From assembly GCA_002239065.1 (NCBI GenBank), contig MPNO01000051.1, positions 1 to 34,319 of the forward strand: a stretch of 34,319 nt of DNA, written 5' to 3'. Under the pieces are notes generated by a model, which was given only the letters and a program-made list of their open reading frames with translations, was not told the DNA's origin and did not search any database. Shown in pieces: positions 6,263 through 16,285 of the stretch (the first letter of the stretch is position 1; every line of letters starts with the position of its first letter). The stretch comes from Defluviicoccus sp. bin129 (lineage in GTDB: Bacteria; Pseudomonadota; Alphaproteobacteria; MPNO01). The position numbers and the translations under genes were made by a program.

Positions 6263-8365
6263 TCACGCCCGCCCCCCGTTCCGCGCCGGCCCATCGCCGG
6301 CCGGCTCGATCCACACCGCGGTATCGTGGAACACCGCCCCGCCCAGCGGCGGGCCGGGATCGGCGCTCACCAGAAGGTTGATGCCGATCCCCTCCTCGAA
6401 CGCATCGCCAGGCCAGATCCCCTCGACGATCGTTACGCCCTCCTGGAGCCCGTCGAAGGGCTCGGCGAAGACGGTCACGGACCCCTTGTCGTTGCCGATG
6501 CGGACCCGGTCCCCCTCGGCGACGCCGAGCCTGCGGCAGTCCCCGGGATGGATCTTGGCGCGCGGCCGGTCTTCCTGCTTCCGCCCGGTCGGGGTCTCGG
6601 TGAAGCTCGAATTGAGGAAGCCGCGCGACGGCGCGGTCACCAGGCGGAAGGGGCGGCGTTCGTCGGCCTCGTCGATGATCGCGTAGTGGTCCGGAAGCTC
6701 GGGCATCCCGGCATGGAGCGGGCCGAGCGCGGCCCAGTCCGGCGCGAAGCGGAAGCGCCCGTCGGCGGTCGGGAACCCGGCGGTGAAATGGCCCTTTTCG
6801 AAGGGCGGGCAGCAATCGATCCAGCGCTGCGCGCGCAGCGCGTCGGCGCCGCGATACCCCGAAGCCCTGAGGGTCCGGTCGATCACCTCCCAGGCGTCGA
6901 TGCCGAAGCCTTCGTGCTCGGCGCCGAGGCGCCGGGCGAGCCCGCACAGCACGTCGTGATTGGAGCGCGCCTCGCCGAGCGGCTCGATGGCGCGCGGGCC
7001 GAGCTGGAGATGGGTGTGGCCGAGCGCGACATAGAGGTCGTCGTGTTCGAGGAAGGTCGTCGCCGGCAGCACGACATCCGCCATGCGCGCGGTCTCGGTC
7101 ATGAACTGCTCGTGCACGCAGACGAACAGATCCTCGCGGGAAAACCCCTCCTTGACCCGCCCCAGCTCGGGCGCCACCGACATCGGGTTGGTGTTCTGGA
7201 TCAGCATGGCGGTGACCGGCGGGCCGTCGCCGATATCGCCCGGATCGCCGGTCAGCACCGGGCCGATGCGCGACATGTCGAGGATCCGCGTGTCGCGGTC
7301 GAGCGCGTCGGTCCCCTCGATAAGCCGCATGTCGATGCCGAACAGCTCGCCGTTGGAATAAAGCGCGCCGCCCCCCTCATGCGCCCAGGCGCCGGTGACC
7401 GTGGGCAGGCAGGTCACGGCGTGGAAGTTGACCGCCCCGTTGCGCGACCGCGAGAAGCCGTAGCCGGCGCGGATCATCGCCCGCTTGCTGGCGCCGTAGA
7501 GCGCCGCGAAATCCTCGATCTCGGCGGCCTCGAGCCCGGTGATCCGCGCCGCCCATTCGGGCGTGCGGGCCGCGAGATGGGCCTCCAGCCGCGCCGGGTC
7601 GTCGGCGTAGCGCGCCATGTAGTCCCGGTCCGCCCAGCCGTCGCGGAACAGCACGTGCATCGTCGCGCAGGCGAGCGCGCCGTCGGTGCCCGGGCGGGGT
7701 GCGAGATGCAGATCGGCGATCTTCGCCGTCCCCGTCCGGTAGGGGTCGACCACCGCCAGCTTCGCCCCGCGCGACTTCCGCGCGACGGCGATGTGATGCA
7801 TCAGATTGACCTGGGTGTGGACCGGGTTGGCGCCCCAGATCACGATCAGGTCGCTGAGCGCGACCTCGCAGCTGTCCGGCCCGTACTTGGCCCCCACCCC
7901 GGCGAGCCAGCCCGCATCGGTCAGCGCCGAACAGATCGTCCGGTGCTGGCGCGAATAGCGCATGACGTGGCGCAGGCGGTTGATGCCGTCGCGCTGCACC
8001 AGGCCCATGGTCCCCGCGTAGTAGTAGGGCCAGACGGTTTCGCCGCCGAATCTCCCGGCGCGCTCGGCGAAGCCATCGGCCACCCGGTCGAGCGCCTCGT
8101 CCCACGAGATCTCCGCGAATTGGCCCGACCCCCTGGGCCCGGTGCGGAGCAGGGGCCGGGTCAGGCGGGCCGGGTGATGCACCCGCTCGGCATAGCGGGC
8201 GACCTTGGCGCAGACCACCCCCGCCGTGTAGCGGTTGTCCTCCGCGCCGCGCACCGCGCCGATCCGGTCGGGCGCCAGGCGCTCGACGTCGAGCGCACAG
8301 GCGCTCGGGCAGTCATGCGGGCAAACCGAAAAGGCGATGTCGGGATATGCTGCGTCCAGGGGCAT
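6263..8365 (-). CDS. Molybdopterin (bis-MGD) oxidoreductase with N-terminal [4Fe-4S] site
   Basis: 700 aa. The N-terminus carries Cys15-x3-Cys19-x3-Cys23-x28-Cys52 (VCPHDCPSACALD ... GVVCAKV), the [4Fe-4S] ligand set of the DMSO-reductase superfamily. Characteristic stretches follow: SDLIVIWGANPVHTQVN, NTNPMSVAPEL, MADVVLPATTFLE and a C-terminal molydopterin-dinucleotide-binding domain with KIHPGDCRRLGVAEGDRV. There is no Tat signal, so it should be cytoplasmic. The substrate is unknown; this catalytic-subunit-only type is common in proteobacteria. No iron-sulfur or membrane-anchor subunit gene is adjacent. A promoter-like pair lies just upstream (8412-8440). The VWA gene follows by 28 bp. 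Confidence 0.88.
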   Translation of the reverse strand: MPLDAAYPDIAFSVCPHDCPSACALDVERLAPDRIGAVRGAEDNRYTAGVVCAKVARYAERVHHPARLTRPLLRTGPRGSGQFAEISWDEALDRVADGFAERAGRFGGETVWPYYYAGTMGLVQRDGINRLRHVMRYSRQHRTICSALTDAGWLAGVGAKYGPDSCEVALSDLIVIWGANPVHTQVNLMHHIAVARKSRGAKLAVVDPYRTGTAKIADLHLAPRPGTDGALACATMHVLFRDGWADRDYMARYADDPARLEAHLAARTPEWAARITGLEAAEIEDFAALYGASKRAMIRAGYGFSRSRNGAVNFHAVTCLPTVTGAWAHEGGGALYSNGELFGIDMRLIEGTDALDRDTRILDMSRIGPVLTGDPGDIGDGPPVTAMLIQNTNPMSVAPELGRVKEGFSREDLFVCVHEQFMTETARMADVVLPATTFLEHDDLYVALGHTHLQLGPRAIEPLGEARSNHDVLCGLARRLGAEHEGFGIDAWEVIDRTLRASGYRGADALRAQRWIDCCPPFEKGHFTAGFPTADGRFRFAPDWAALGPLHAGMPELPDHYAIIDEADERRPFRLVTAPSRGFLNSSFTETPTGRKQEDRPRAKIHPGDCRRLGVAEGDRVRIGNDKGSVTVFAEPFDGLQEGVTIVEGIWPGDAFEEGIGINLLVSADPGPPLGGAVFHDTAVWIEPAGDGPARNGGRA

Positions 8366-8411
8366 CTAGGTGCCGAGACCCTCGCAAATCCGCCTCGTTC
8401 CGACCGGTCCG

Positions 8412-8440
8412 AATATAGGCCGCCCCCGGTTTTCCGACAA
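8412..8440 (-). promoter_or_regulatory. Sigma70-like promoter for the molybdopterin oxidoreductase operon
   Basis: On the minus strand TTGTCG (8440-8435; 4 of 6 to TTGACA), a 17-bp spacer and TATATT (8417-8412; 5 of 6 to TATAAT). The start point would be near 8405, about 40 nt before the ATG at 8365. It lies in the 92-bp gap after the DUF3179 gene, so the oxidoreductase-VWA-J-domain group may be its own transcription unit. Confidence 0.45.
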
Positions 8441-8457
8441 TGGCCGGAACCTTGCGG

Positions 8458-9456
<999 letters not shown>

Positions 9457-9590
9457 GGCCTCAAATCCTCCCAAAAGAATCGTTCGCCTTTACTTTGGGC
9501 GGCGGGCGGCAACCGCAAGCGAGCCGATCCTCACAATTCCGTGAGCATACCCTATCGGCGCGGCCGCGCGGGGGCTATAGGATCGCCGCC

Positions 9591-10535
9591 GTGTCCAGCC
9601 CCTCCCTCCTCGCGCGGATCGACGGCGCGCTGCCCGGACGGACGGGCGCCTTCGCGATCCTGCTCTTCGTCGCGCTGTGCTGGGCGGGGACCATCATCGC
9701 CGGGCGGGCGGCGACCCCCGAGGTGCCGCCGCTCACGATCAATTTCTGGCGCTGGACGGTCGCCCTGCTTGCGATCCTCCCCTTCACCGGGCGGGCGCTG
9801 ATCGCCAAGCGGTCGGCGATCCGGGCGCATTGGCGCGGCCTGCTGCTGCTGGGTTGCCTCAACATGACCGCCTTCGGCGGGCTGTTCTTCCTCGGGCTGG
9901 AGCACACCCAGGCGATCAACGGCTCGATCCTGCTGGCCACGATGACGATCAACATCGTCCTGGTCTCGTGGCTGTTCTTCGGCGTCGGCATCTCGCGGCT
10001 GCAGATCGGCGGCGTGGCGATCGGCTTCCTCGGGATCCTGACGATCATCGTGCGCGGCGAGCCTGCGGTCCTGCTGACGCTGTCGGTGGGGATCGGCGAC
10101 CCGCTATTGTGGGCGAGCACGCTCTGCTACGCCTTCTACTCGACCAGCCTCGGGCGCGCGCCGGCGGCGTTGAGCCCGGCCGAGCTGATGGCGGTGCTCT
10201 GCGCGGTCGGCGCTATCACCGGCCTGCCGCTGTTCCTGCTCGAAGCCGTCGTGCTGGGACGGGTGGCGGACTGGACCCCGGGCGCGATGGCGGCGGTCGG
10301 CTTCATCGCGCTGTTCCCGTCGCTGATCGCCCAGATCCTCTGGGTCGCCAGCGTCGCCCGGGTGGGCGCCAACACGGCGGGCTACTTCATCTACACCGTG
10401 CCGGTGTTCGGGACGGCGATGGCGATCGTCTTCCTCGGCGAGGAGCTCCGCTGGTACCACGCGGCCGGGATCGTGCTGGTCTTCGCCGGGGTCTATGCGG
10501 CGACGTCGCGCGCCGGACGCGCTCAGACCGGCTGA
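9591..10535 (+). CDS. EamA/DMT-family transporter
   Basis: 314 aa from GTG 9591, preceded by TATAGGA. Two EamA repeats of about five membrane helices each give ten in all; examples are AILLFVALCWAGTIIAG and, in the second half, AAVGFIALFPSLIAQILWV with AGIVLVFAGVYAA at the end. Members of this family export amino acids, metabolites or drugs, but the substrate cannot be read from sequence. In-frame starts further upstream are unlikely because they would read through the gap shared with the divergent DUF3179 gene. Its last 13 bases overlap the 3' end of the convergent oxidoreductase gene. Confidence 0.88.
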   Translation: MSSPSLLARIDGALPGRTGAFAILLFVALCWAGTIIAGRAATPEVPPLTINFWRWTVALLAILPFTGRALIAKRSAIRAHWRGLLLLGCLNMTAFGGLFFLGLEHTQAINGSILLATMTINIVLVSWLFFGVGISRLQIGGVAIGFLGILTIIVRGEPAVLLTLSVGIGDPLLWASTLCYAFYSTSLGRAPAALSPAELMAVLCAVGAITGLPLFLLEAVVLGRVADWTPGAMAAVGFIALFPSLIAQILWVASVARVGANTAGYFIYTVPVFGTAMAIVFLGEELRWYHAAGIVLVFAGVYAATSRAGRAQTG

Positions 10536-11503
10536 GCCTCGCCGGTCGCGGCGGACCGGACGATCGCCTCCAGCACGGAGGTCGCGTGGCCGATCTGGCC
10601 GGGCGGTATGGGGAACGCCGCGCCGCCCGAAGCGGCGGCCGCGAACGCCTCCAGGCACTCCCGAATCGTCCGGTAGCCGGGGTAGTCGTAGCCGTCCCAG
10701 CGGCGGTCCTCGCGGCCGCCATCGACGAACTCCGCCTCCAGCCGGTCGAGCGCGTGGATCTGGACCCAGCCGCCGGTGCCGATGACGCGAAGCTGGTAGA
10801 GATGGGCGGTCGCGGCGACGGTGCCGAGATAGCCGGTGCAGCCGGAATCGAAGTCGATCAGCACGGAGGTCGCGTCGTCGACCCCGAAGGGAAGCGCGAT
10901 CCGCTTGCTCCGGGTCCGCACCGACGTCACCGGGCCGGCGAGACCGACGAAGGCGTCGACCACGTGTATGCCGAGCGAGGTCATCCCGCCCGCCGGGCTC
11001 TCCGCCTGGTCGGCGCGCCAGGTCTCCGCCGCACGCCTGAGATCGGCCGAGAAATTGCCTTCGAGGTGGAGGATGTCGCCCAGCCGGCCCTCGTCGAGGA
11101 TGGCGCGGAGCGCGCGGAAGTTGGGCGCGAAGCGCCGGTTGTGGCCGATCGCCAGCGTGACTCCGGCGCTCTCCGCCGCCTCGATCGCCGCCGCCGCGTC
11201 GGCCGCGGTCAGGGTCAGCGGCTTCTCGCAGAAGACGTGCTTGCCGGCCTCGGCAGCGGCGACGATCTGCCGGCGGTGCAGCGAGTGCGGCGTCGCCAGA
11301 ACCACCGCATCGACCGCCGGGTCGGCGAGCGCGGCATCGTAATCCGCCCCGAGCGCGAGCCCCCTGGCCGACGCGTAGTCCTCGACCTTCGCGGGCGTCC
11401 GGGTGACCGCGCGCGTGAAGCGGATCGCGTCGGAGCCCTCGCCGAGCGAGTCGACCAGCGTCTGGCCCCAGCGGCCGAGGCCGACGATGGCGGCGTCGAT
11501 CAC
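10523..11503 (-). CDS. Gfo/Idh/MocA-family NAD(P)-dependent oxidoreductase
   Basis: 326 aa from GTG 11503, two bases after the stop of the aldehyde dehydrogenase gene, so the two are coupled. The N-terminal Rossmann domain has the dinucleotide motif GLGRWG (8-13), VVLATPHSLH and the family signature HVFCEKPLTL, whose Lys is usually catalytic. The C-terminal alpha/beta domain has GGMTSLGIHVVDAF, which fits the substrate-binding part. Family members oxidise sugars, inositols or related polyols, or reduce biliverdin or dipicolinate-like compounds; the substrate here is unknown. Pairing with an aldehyde dehydrogenase suggests successive oxidations in one catabolic route. Confidence 0.9.
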   Translation of the reverse strand: MIDAAIVGLGRWGQTLVDSLGEGSDAIRFTRAVTRTPAKVEDYASARGLALGADYDAALADPAVDAVVLATPHSLHRRQIVAAAEAGKHVFCEKPLTLTAADAAAAIEAAESAGVTLAIGHNRRFAPNFRALRAILDEGRLGDILHLEGNFSADLRRAAETWRADQAESPAGGMTSLGIHVVDAFVGLAGPVTSVRTRSKRIALPFGVDDATSVLIDFDSGCTGYLGTVAATAHLYQLRVIGTGGWVQIHALDRLEAEFVDGGREDRRWDGYDYPGYRTIRECLEAFAAAASGGAAFPIPPGQIGHATSVLEAIVRSAATGEAQPV

Positions 11504-11505
11504 GC

Positions 11506-13026
11506 TCAGGCGTCCGTCTTCTCGCGCGGTACCAGCATGTCGTACCACGGCTTGTTGTCGCGCGTCCGCGTGTCGTCGACATGCAGCGCCTTGACCTCGG
11601 TGTACTCGTTCAGCCCCTCCTCGCCGAACTCGCGGCCGATCCCCGACTGCTTGTAGCCGCCGAACGGCATGCGCTCGCTGAGCAGGTGCCAGTCGTTGAT
11701 CCACACGGTGCCGGTGCGCATCCTGGCGGCGATCTCGCGTGCGTGGTCGAGGTCCTCGCTCCACACGCCGCCGCCGAGGCCGAAGATCGAGTCGTTGGCG
11801 ATCGAGACCGCCTCGTCCTCGCTGTCGTATTTGAGCACGCACAGCACCGGGCCGAAGATCTCCTCCTGGGCGATCCGCATGTCGTTGGTGACGTCGGTGA
11901 AAACCGTGGGCTCGATGAAATACCCCTTGCCGAGCGGGCCTTCGGTCGCCCGCGCCCCGCCGCAGGCGAGCGTCGCCCCCTCCTTCTTGCCGAGCTCGAT
12001 ATAGTCGAGCACGGTCTCCATGTGGCGCTCCGACACCACCGGCCCGAGCCTGGTCGCCCGGTCGAGCGGATCGCCCATCGGCAGCGCTTCCAGCTTGGCC
12101 ACCATCCGGCCGACGAAATCGTCGTGCTGGTCCCTTGGCAGCAACAGCCGGGTGCCGGACTCGCAGACCTGGCCCTGGTGGTAGAACGAGGCGAAGATCG
12201 AGCCGTCGACGGCGACGTCCCAGTTGGCGTCGTGCAGCACGATGCCGGCCGACTTGCCGCCGCATTCGAGCGTGACCTTCTTCAGCGTGCCGGACGCCTT
12301 GGCCATGATGTCGCGGCCGACCTCGGTCGAGCCGGTGAACGCCACCTTGTCGACCAGCGCGCTCGTGGTCATCGTCTCGCCGATGGACCCGCCGGGGCCG
12401 GCGATGATGTTGACCACGCCGGGCGGAAAGCCGACTTCGTCGACGATGCGGGCGAGTTCCAGCGCGTTGAGCGGCGTGTCGCTGGCCGGCTTGAGCACGA
12501 TGGTGTTGCCGGTGGCGAGCGCCGGGCCGAGCTTCCACACCGCCATCAGCAGGGGAAAGTTCCACGGGATGATCGAGGCGCAGACGCCGATCGGCTCGCG
12601 GATCGTGTAGTTGAAGGACCGCCCCGGCCGGGACATGCCCTCGATCTCGCGGGCCTCGGCGTTGTAGCGCTTGGCCATCTCGCCGAACCAGGCCATCTGG
12701 CGCTGGGCGAGATAGGCATCGGCGCCGCATTTGGCGATGGTGCCGCCGGAATCGCGCGCTTCGTTCGCCGCCAGCTCCTTCTGGCGCTCCTTCATCCGGG
12801 CGGCGAGCGCGCCGATCGGCGCCGAGCGCTCCTCGCCGCTCATGCCCGGCCACGGCCCCTCGTCGAAGGCCTTGCGCGCGGCCAGAATCGCCTTCTCCGC
12901 ATCGCCCGGGCTGGCGACCGGGATGTCGGCGATCGCCTCGCCGTTGAACGGGTTGATGCTGGGCTTGGTCCTGCCGCCCTCGGCGTCGACGAAGGCGCCG
13001 TCGATATAGAGTTGATAGGTCTCCAT
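11506..13026 (-). CDS. Aldehyde dehydrogenase (NAD+), betaine-aldehyde/phenylacetaldehyde type
   Basis: 506 aa from ATG 13026, with AAGGGAG upstream. All ALDH-superfamily residues are present: Asn156 in PWNFP, the NAD loop FTGSTEVG (230-237), general base Glu254 in LECGGKSAG, and nucleophile Cys288 in QGQVCESGTR. The C-terminal oligomerisation strand region (GREFGEEGLNEYTEVKALHV) is complete. It oxidises an aldehyde to the acid, with substrate unknown. It is first in a two-gene unit with the Gfo/Idh/MocA oxidoreductase and divergent from an enoyl-CoA hydratase gene across 133 bp that holds promoter-like elements in both directions. Confidence 0.93.
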   Translation of the reverse strand: METYQLYIDGAFVDAEGGRTKPSINPFNGEAIADIPVASPGDAEKAILAARKAFDEGPWPGMSGEERSAPIGALAARMKERQKELAANEARDSGGTIAKCGADAYLAQRQMAWFGEMAKRYNAEAREIEGMSRPGRSFNYTIREPIGVCASIIPWNFPLLMAVWKLGPALATGNTIVLKPASDTPLNALELARIVDEVGFPPGVVNIIAGPGGSIGETMTTSALVDKVAFTGSTEVGRDIMAKASGTLKKVTLECGGKSAGIVLHDANWDVAVDGSIFASFYHQGQVCESGTRLLLPRDQHDDFVGRMVAKLEALPMGDPLDRATRLGPVVSERHMETVLDYIELGKKEGATLACGGARATEGPLGKGYFIEPTVFTDVTNDMRIAQEEIFGPVLCVLKYDSEDEAVSIANDSIFGLGGGVWSEDLDHAREIAARMRTGTVWINDWHLLSERMPFGGYKQSGIGREFGEEGLNEYTEVKALHVDDTRTRDNKPWYDMLVPREKTDA

Positions 13027-13070
13027 CGTCCCCGTTCTCCCTTGCAATGCGGCCCCGCCGGGCGGGCGGA

Positions 13071-13127
13071 GATATAGCGGGCGCACAATGGCCGGTCCAT
13101 AGCACCGCCTTGCCCCGCCGCTATAAT
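13071..13127. promoter_or_regulatory. Divergent promoter region between aldehyde dehydrogenase and enoyl-CoA hydratase genes
   Basis: Minus strand: TGGACC (13099-13094; 4 of 6), 17-bp spacer, TATATC (13076-13071), about 45 bp before the dehydrogenase ATG. Plus strand: a perfect TATAAT at 13122-13127, 32 bp before the hydratase start, with no good -35 (ATAGCA at the 17-bp position). Shared control of the two divergent units is plausible. Confidence 0.4.
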
Positions 13128-13159
13128 GCCGGCCTTCGCATGACTGGCTGGAGGCGGGC

Positions 13160-13969
13160 GTGACGACCGAGAACGGCGGCTACGAGACCATCAGGACCGA
13201 GCGGCGCGACGGCGCGCTCGAGGTCACGCTCGACCGGCCGGAGGTGATGAACGCGATCAACGAGAAGATGGCCGACGAGATCATGGACGCGCTGGCGGCC
13301 GTCGAGCTCGACCGGGAAATCCTCGCCGTCATCCTCCAGGGCGACGAGCGCGCGTTCTGCTCCGGCGCCGATCTGAGCGGGTTCAAGGACGAGATCCACG
13401 AGCGCTACGACAACTACCGCGCGCGCTACAACGTGCGCCGCAACCGGGTGCTCTACAAGGTCATGCAGGCCTATACCAAGCCGGTGATTTCGGCGGTCGA
13501 GGGCTACTGCCTCGGCGGCGGGTTCGAGCTCGCCATGTTCGGCGACATGATCGTCGCCGGCGAGGACGCCCAGTTCGGTCTGCCGGAATCCCGCCACGGC
13601 CTGATCCCGGGCGCCGGCGGCACCCAGAACCTGCCCCGCATGATCGGCGCCGCGCTCGCCAAGGAGCTGATCTGGACGGCGCGCCGGATCGGCGCCGAGG
13701 AAGCCAGATCCTACCGCATCGTCAACCACGTCACGCCGAAGGGCGAGGCGCTCGCCAAGGCGCGCGAGATCGTCCAGGCGATGGCGAAGAACGGCCCGCT
13801 CGCGATCATGATGACCAAGCAGGCGATCGACCGCGGCATGGACCTGCCGCTGATGCAGGGCTTCATGCAGGAGGCCGACCTCGCCTACATGCTCGCCTGG
13901 TCGGAGGACCGCGCCGAGGGGCTGAAAGCCTTCGCCGAACGCCGCCGCCCCACCTTCAAGGGGCAGTAG
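13160..13969 (+). CDS. Enoyl-CoA hydratase/isomerase family protein
   Basis: 269 aa from GTG 13160, with GGAGG nine bases upstream. Crotonase fold: the oxyanion-hole segments FCSGADL (67-73) and GYCLGGGFELA (115-125) are present. Both glutamates used by true hydratases appear, Glu123 (GGGFELAM) and Glu143 (LPESRHGLIPGAGG). It is therefore likely to add water to a 2-enoyl-CoA, though many crotonase members have other reactions. Acts in the cytoplasm on CoA thioesters. It precedes the UbiD-family gene by 82 bp on the same strand and may share its transcript, which hints at a pathway that decarboxylates an unsaturated or aromatic acid and handles CoA intermediates. Confidence 0.9.
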   Translation: MTTENGGYETIRTERRDGALEVTLDRPEVMNAINEKMADEIMDALAAVELDREILAVILQGDERAFCSGADLSGFKDEIHERYDNYRARYNVRRNRVLYKVMQAYTKPVISAVEGYCLGGGFELAMFGDMIVAGEDAQFGLPESRHGLIPGAGGTQNLPRMIGAALAKELIWTARRIGAEEARSYRIVNHVTPKGEALAKAREIVQAMAKNGPLAIMMTKQAIDRGMDLPLMQGFMQEADLAYMLAWSEDRAEGLKAFAERRRPTFKGQ

Positions 13970-14051
13970 CGCCCGCCCCGCCCGCCCTCTAAAACCACGC
14001 CGAAGCCCGCACCGGCAGGCGGTCGGGCACGCGTTTCCCGGAGTCCGGCCG

Positions 14052-15455
14052 ATGCCCGATCAATCCTACCGCACCTTCCTCGCCAACCTGCAGCAGCAGG
14101 GCGAGATGATCCACTTCACCAAGGAAGTCGACCCGCTCGCCAACATGTCGGCGGTCGAGTGGAAGACCTATAACGATCTCGGCAAGTCGAGCCTGTTCAC
14201 CAACATCAAGGGCCATGAGGGCTGGCAGGCCTGCAGCCAGATACTCGCCGACCGCAAGAAATGGTCGATCGGGCTCGGCATCCCCGAGGACGAGATGCTG
14301 GAGACCATGTCGCTCCGGCTGCGCGAGCCGATCCCGACCGAGAACGTCGATGCCGACCGCGCGCCGGTCAAGGAGGTGATCCTCAGGGGCGCCGACGCCG
14401 ATTTGCACGACATCCCGTCGATGCTGGTCTCGGAGAAGGACGGCGGGCGCTTCCTGGCTTCGGGCATGGCGATCATCAAGGACCCCGAGACCGGGATCCG
14501 CAACATGTCGATCCACCGCCAGCAGATCATGGGGAGCGACAAGACCGGGTTCCTGATGCTGCACCGCCAGGCGCGGCGGATCTACGACATGTACTCGGCG
14601 CGCAACGAGCCGACCCCGGTGGCGATGGTGTTCGGCGTGCACCCGGCGATATTCTTCGGATCGGCCTACACGACGCGGTTCGGGGTGGACGAGCTCGAAC
14701 TCTCCGGCGGGCTCATGGGCGAGGCGGTCCGCATGGTCAAGTGCGAGACCATCGACGTGGAGGTCCCGGCCGAGGCCGAGCTGGTCATCGAGGGCGAGGT
14801 GCTGCCCAACCATCTCGAGCCCGAGGGTCCGTTCGGCGAGGTGCCCGGCACCTACGCCATGCAGGGCCATTCCGAGGTCTTCAGGGTCAAGGCGATCACC
14901 CGGCGCAAGGACCCGATCTTCTACGCCATCCATTGCGGCTTCCCGGTCACCGACACCCAGCAGACCACCGCGCTCGGCATCGAGATCGCGACCCGCGAGC
15001 ATCTGCGCAATGTCGAGGGCGGGCTCGATCTGCGCGACATCCGCTGCGTCACCGCGGCCGGGCTGATGATGCTGGTGCTCAAGATCCGCCCCCGGGTGGA
15101 GGGCCAGGCCAAGACCGCGCTGATGGCGGCGCTGTCGGGCCCCTATCTCCACCCCAAGGTGGCGATCGCCGTCGACGAGGACATCGACGCCGCCGATTTG
15201 CGCCAGGTGATGTGGTCGATGACCACTCGGGTGCATGCCGAGAAGGACGTGGTCCTGATCCCCAACACCAGGGTCTTCCCGCTCGACAACATCTCGCCCA
15301 TCGTCGAGGGGATGGACAGCCTGCACCGGATCGGCACCAAGTGGATGATCGACGCCACCATGCCGGCGCCGACCCAGGAAGGGGCGCGCGCCCGCTTCGA
15401 GCGCGCGATCCCGAAGAACTTCGACAGCGTGGAGCTGGACGACTTCCTGCCCTGA
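14052..15455 (+). CDS. UbiD-family prenylated-FMN-dependent decarboxylase
   Basis: 467 aa from ATG 14052. UbiD fold: the prFMN-binding region with NMSIHRQQIMG (an Arg at 156) and HRQARRIYD, and the catalytic pair in LEPEGPFGE, where Glu258 and Glu263 stand five apart as Glu277/Glu282 do in fungal Fdc1. UbiD enzymes reversibly (de)carboxylate aromatic or alpha,beta-unsaturated acids. Length is near that of UbiD and phenolic-acid decarboxylases. No UbiX-type flavin prenyltransferase is in the window, so the cofactor must come from elsewhere. Since the ubiquinone UbiD is normally encoded in another context, this looks like a catabolic paralogue; its substrate is unknown. It converges on the diiron-protein gene with an 18-bp gap. 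Confidence 0.9.
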   Translation: MPDQSYRTFLANLQQQGEMIHFTKEVDPLANMSAVEWKTYNDLGKSSLFTNIKGHEGWQACSQILADRKKWSIGLGIPEDEMLETMSLRLREPIPTENVDADRAPVKEVILRGADADLHDIPSMLVSEKDGGRFLASGMAIIKDPETGIRNMSIHRQQIMGSDKTGFLMLHRQARRIYDMYSARNEPTPVAMVFGVHPAIFFGSAYTTRFGVDELELSGGLMGEAVRMVKCETIDVEVPAEAELVIEGEVLPNHLEPEGPFGEVPGTYAMQGHSEVFRVKAITRRKDPIFYAIHCGFPVTDTQQTTALGIEIATREHLRNVEGGLDLRDIRCVTAAGLMMLVLKIRPRVEGQAKTALMAALSGPYLHPKVAIAVDEDIDAADLRQVMWSMTTRVHAEKDVVLIPNTRVFPLDNISPIVEGMDSLHRIGTKWMIDATMPAPTQEGARARFERAIPKNFDSVELDDFLP

Positions 15456-15473
15456 ATCGGGGCGCGCGGAAGT

Positions 15474-16217
15474 TCAGGCGGCGACGCCGGGGGGCAGGAT
15501 CCCGGCCTCGTTCAGCACGTGCTCGCGGTAGATCTCGGTGATCGACGCCCAGCGCAGCCGGACCGCCTCCTCGCACACCTCGAGCGTGCGCGCCTCCAGA
15601 TCGGGGGTGACGTATTTCTCGCACAGCGCCATCTGGCGGTTCGAGTGCTCGAGATCGGCCTCGGCGTGTTCCACGAAGAAGGCGATCTCCCTGGCGTCCG
15701 CGTCGTAGCCGTAATGCCGGGCGAAGGAGGGGATGGTGATCTCGGTGTTGAGCGCGACCTGCTGGCCCTCCTGGGTCGACTGCATGGCGAGCGCGACGCC
15801 GATCGGCTCGTCGCGCAGGCAGTGGACGTAGTGCAGGGTGCGCGCCCACCAGGCGGGACCCATCTTGAGCGTCCTGACCTCTTCGGTGGCGAGCCCGGCC
15901 GCGTTGCAGAAGTCGAAGATCATCTCGGTGTGGTCGTGCGGCTGCTTGTCCTCGCCGGGCGAGGCGATCAGCCCCTCTTCCTCGGCCAGGTTCTCGACCA
16001 GCGACTGGACGACGTCCTTGGGCGCGCGGTAGAGCAGCAGGCCGAAGGAGGGCAGCGCCTGTTCGACGAACTTGTAGTGGTTCGCCATGTAGATCCCGAG
16101 CGCCCTGAGCGGCAGCGACCCGTCGGTCATCGCCTGGAAGAACGGGTGCTTCTTGGTGTGCCAGGTCTCCCGGAGGGCGACGACCTTCGCGCCGATCCCG
16201 GTGGTGGTGCCGTCCAT
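15474..16217 (-). CDS. Haem-oxygenase-like diiron protein (TenA/PqqC/CADD superfamily)
   Basis: 247 aa from ATG 16217, with GGAGGGAGA upstream. All-helical fold of the iron-containing redox family related to PqqC, TenA and CADD. Metal-ligand pattern: NLAEEEG (78-82) followed by PHDHTEM (93-99), and near the C-terminus H184-x3-D188-x2-H191 (EHAEADLEH), the spacing seen in haem-oxygenase-like diiron oxidases such as CADD. That spacing is absent from haem or thiamin enzymes of the fold, so an Fe2 or Fe/Mn oxygenase is likely. The substrate is unknown: precedents include C-C cleavage of fatty acids, N-oxygenation and p-aminobenzoate formation from a protein tyrosine. It lies 68 bp downstream of an ABC exporter operon on the same strand. 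Confidence 0.82.
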   Translation of the reverse strand: MDGTTTGIGAKVVALRETWHTKKHPFFQAMTDGSLPLRALGIYMANHYKFVEQALPSFGLLLYRAPKDVVQSLVENLAEEEGLIASPGEDKQPHDHTEMIFDFCNAAGLATEEVRTLKMGPAWWARTLHYVHCLRDEPIGVALAMQSTQEGQQVALNTEITIPSFARHYGYDADAREIAFFVEHAEADLEHSNRQMALCEKYVTPDLEARTLEVCEEAVRLRWASITEIYREHVLNEAGILPPGVAA

Positions 16218-16285
16218 GTCTCTCCCTCCGCGTTGGGGCGCGCGGATGCTACACGCCGCCGCTGCGCCCGGCAATCCGTGGGCCG

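Noticed and set aside
15449..15479. CCTGAA/TTCAGG hairpin between the UbiD and diiron-protein genes as a terminator
   Set aside because: Six-bp stem with a 16-base loop and no T run; too weak to call.
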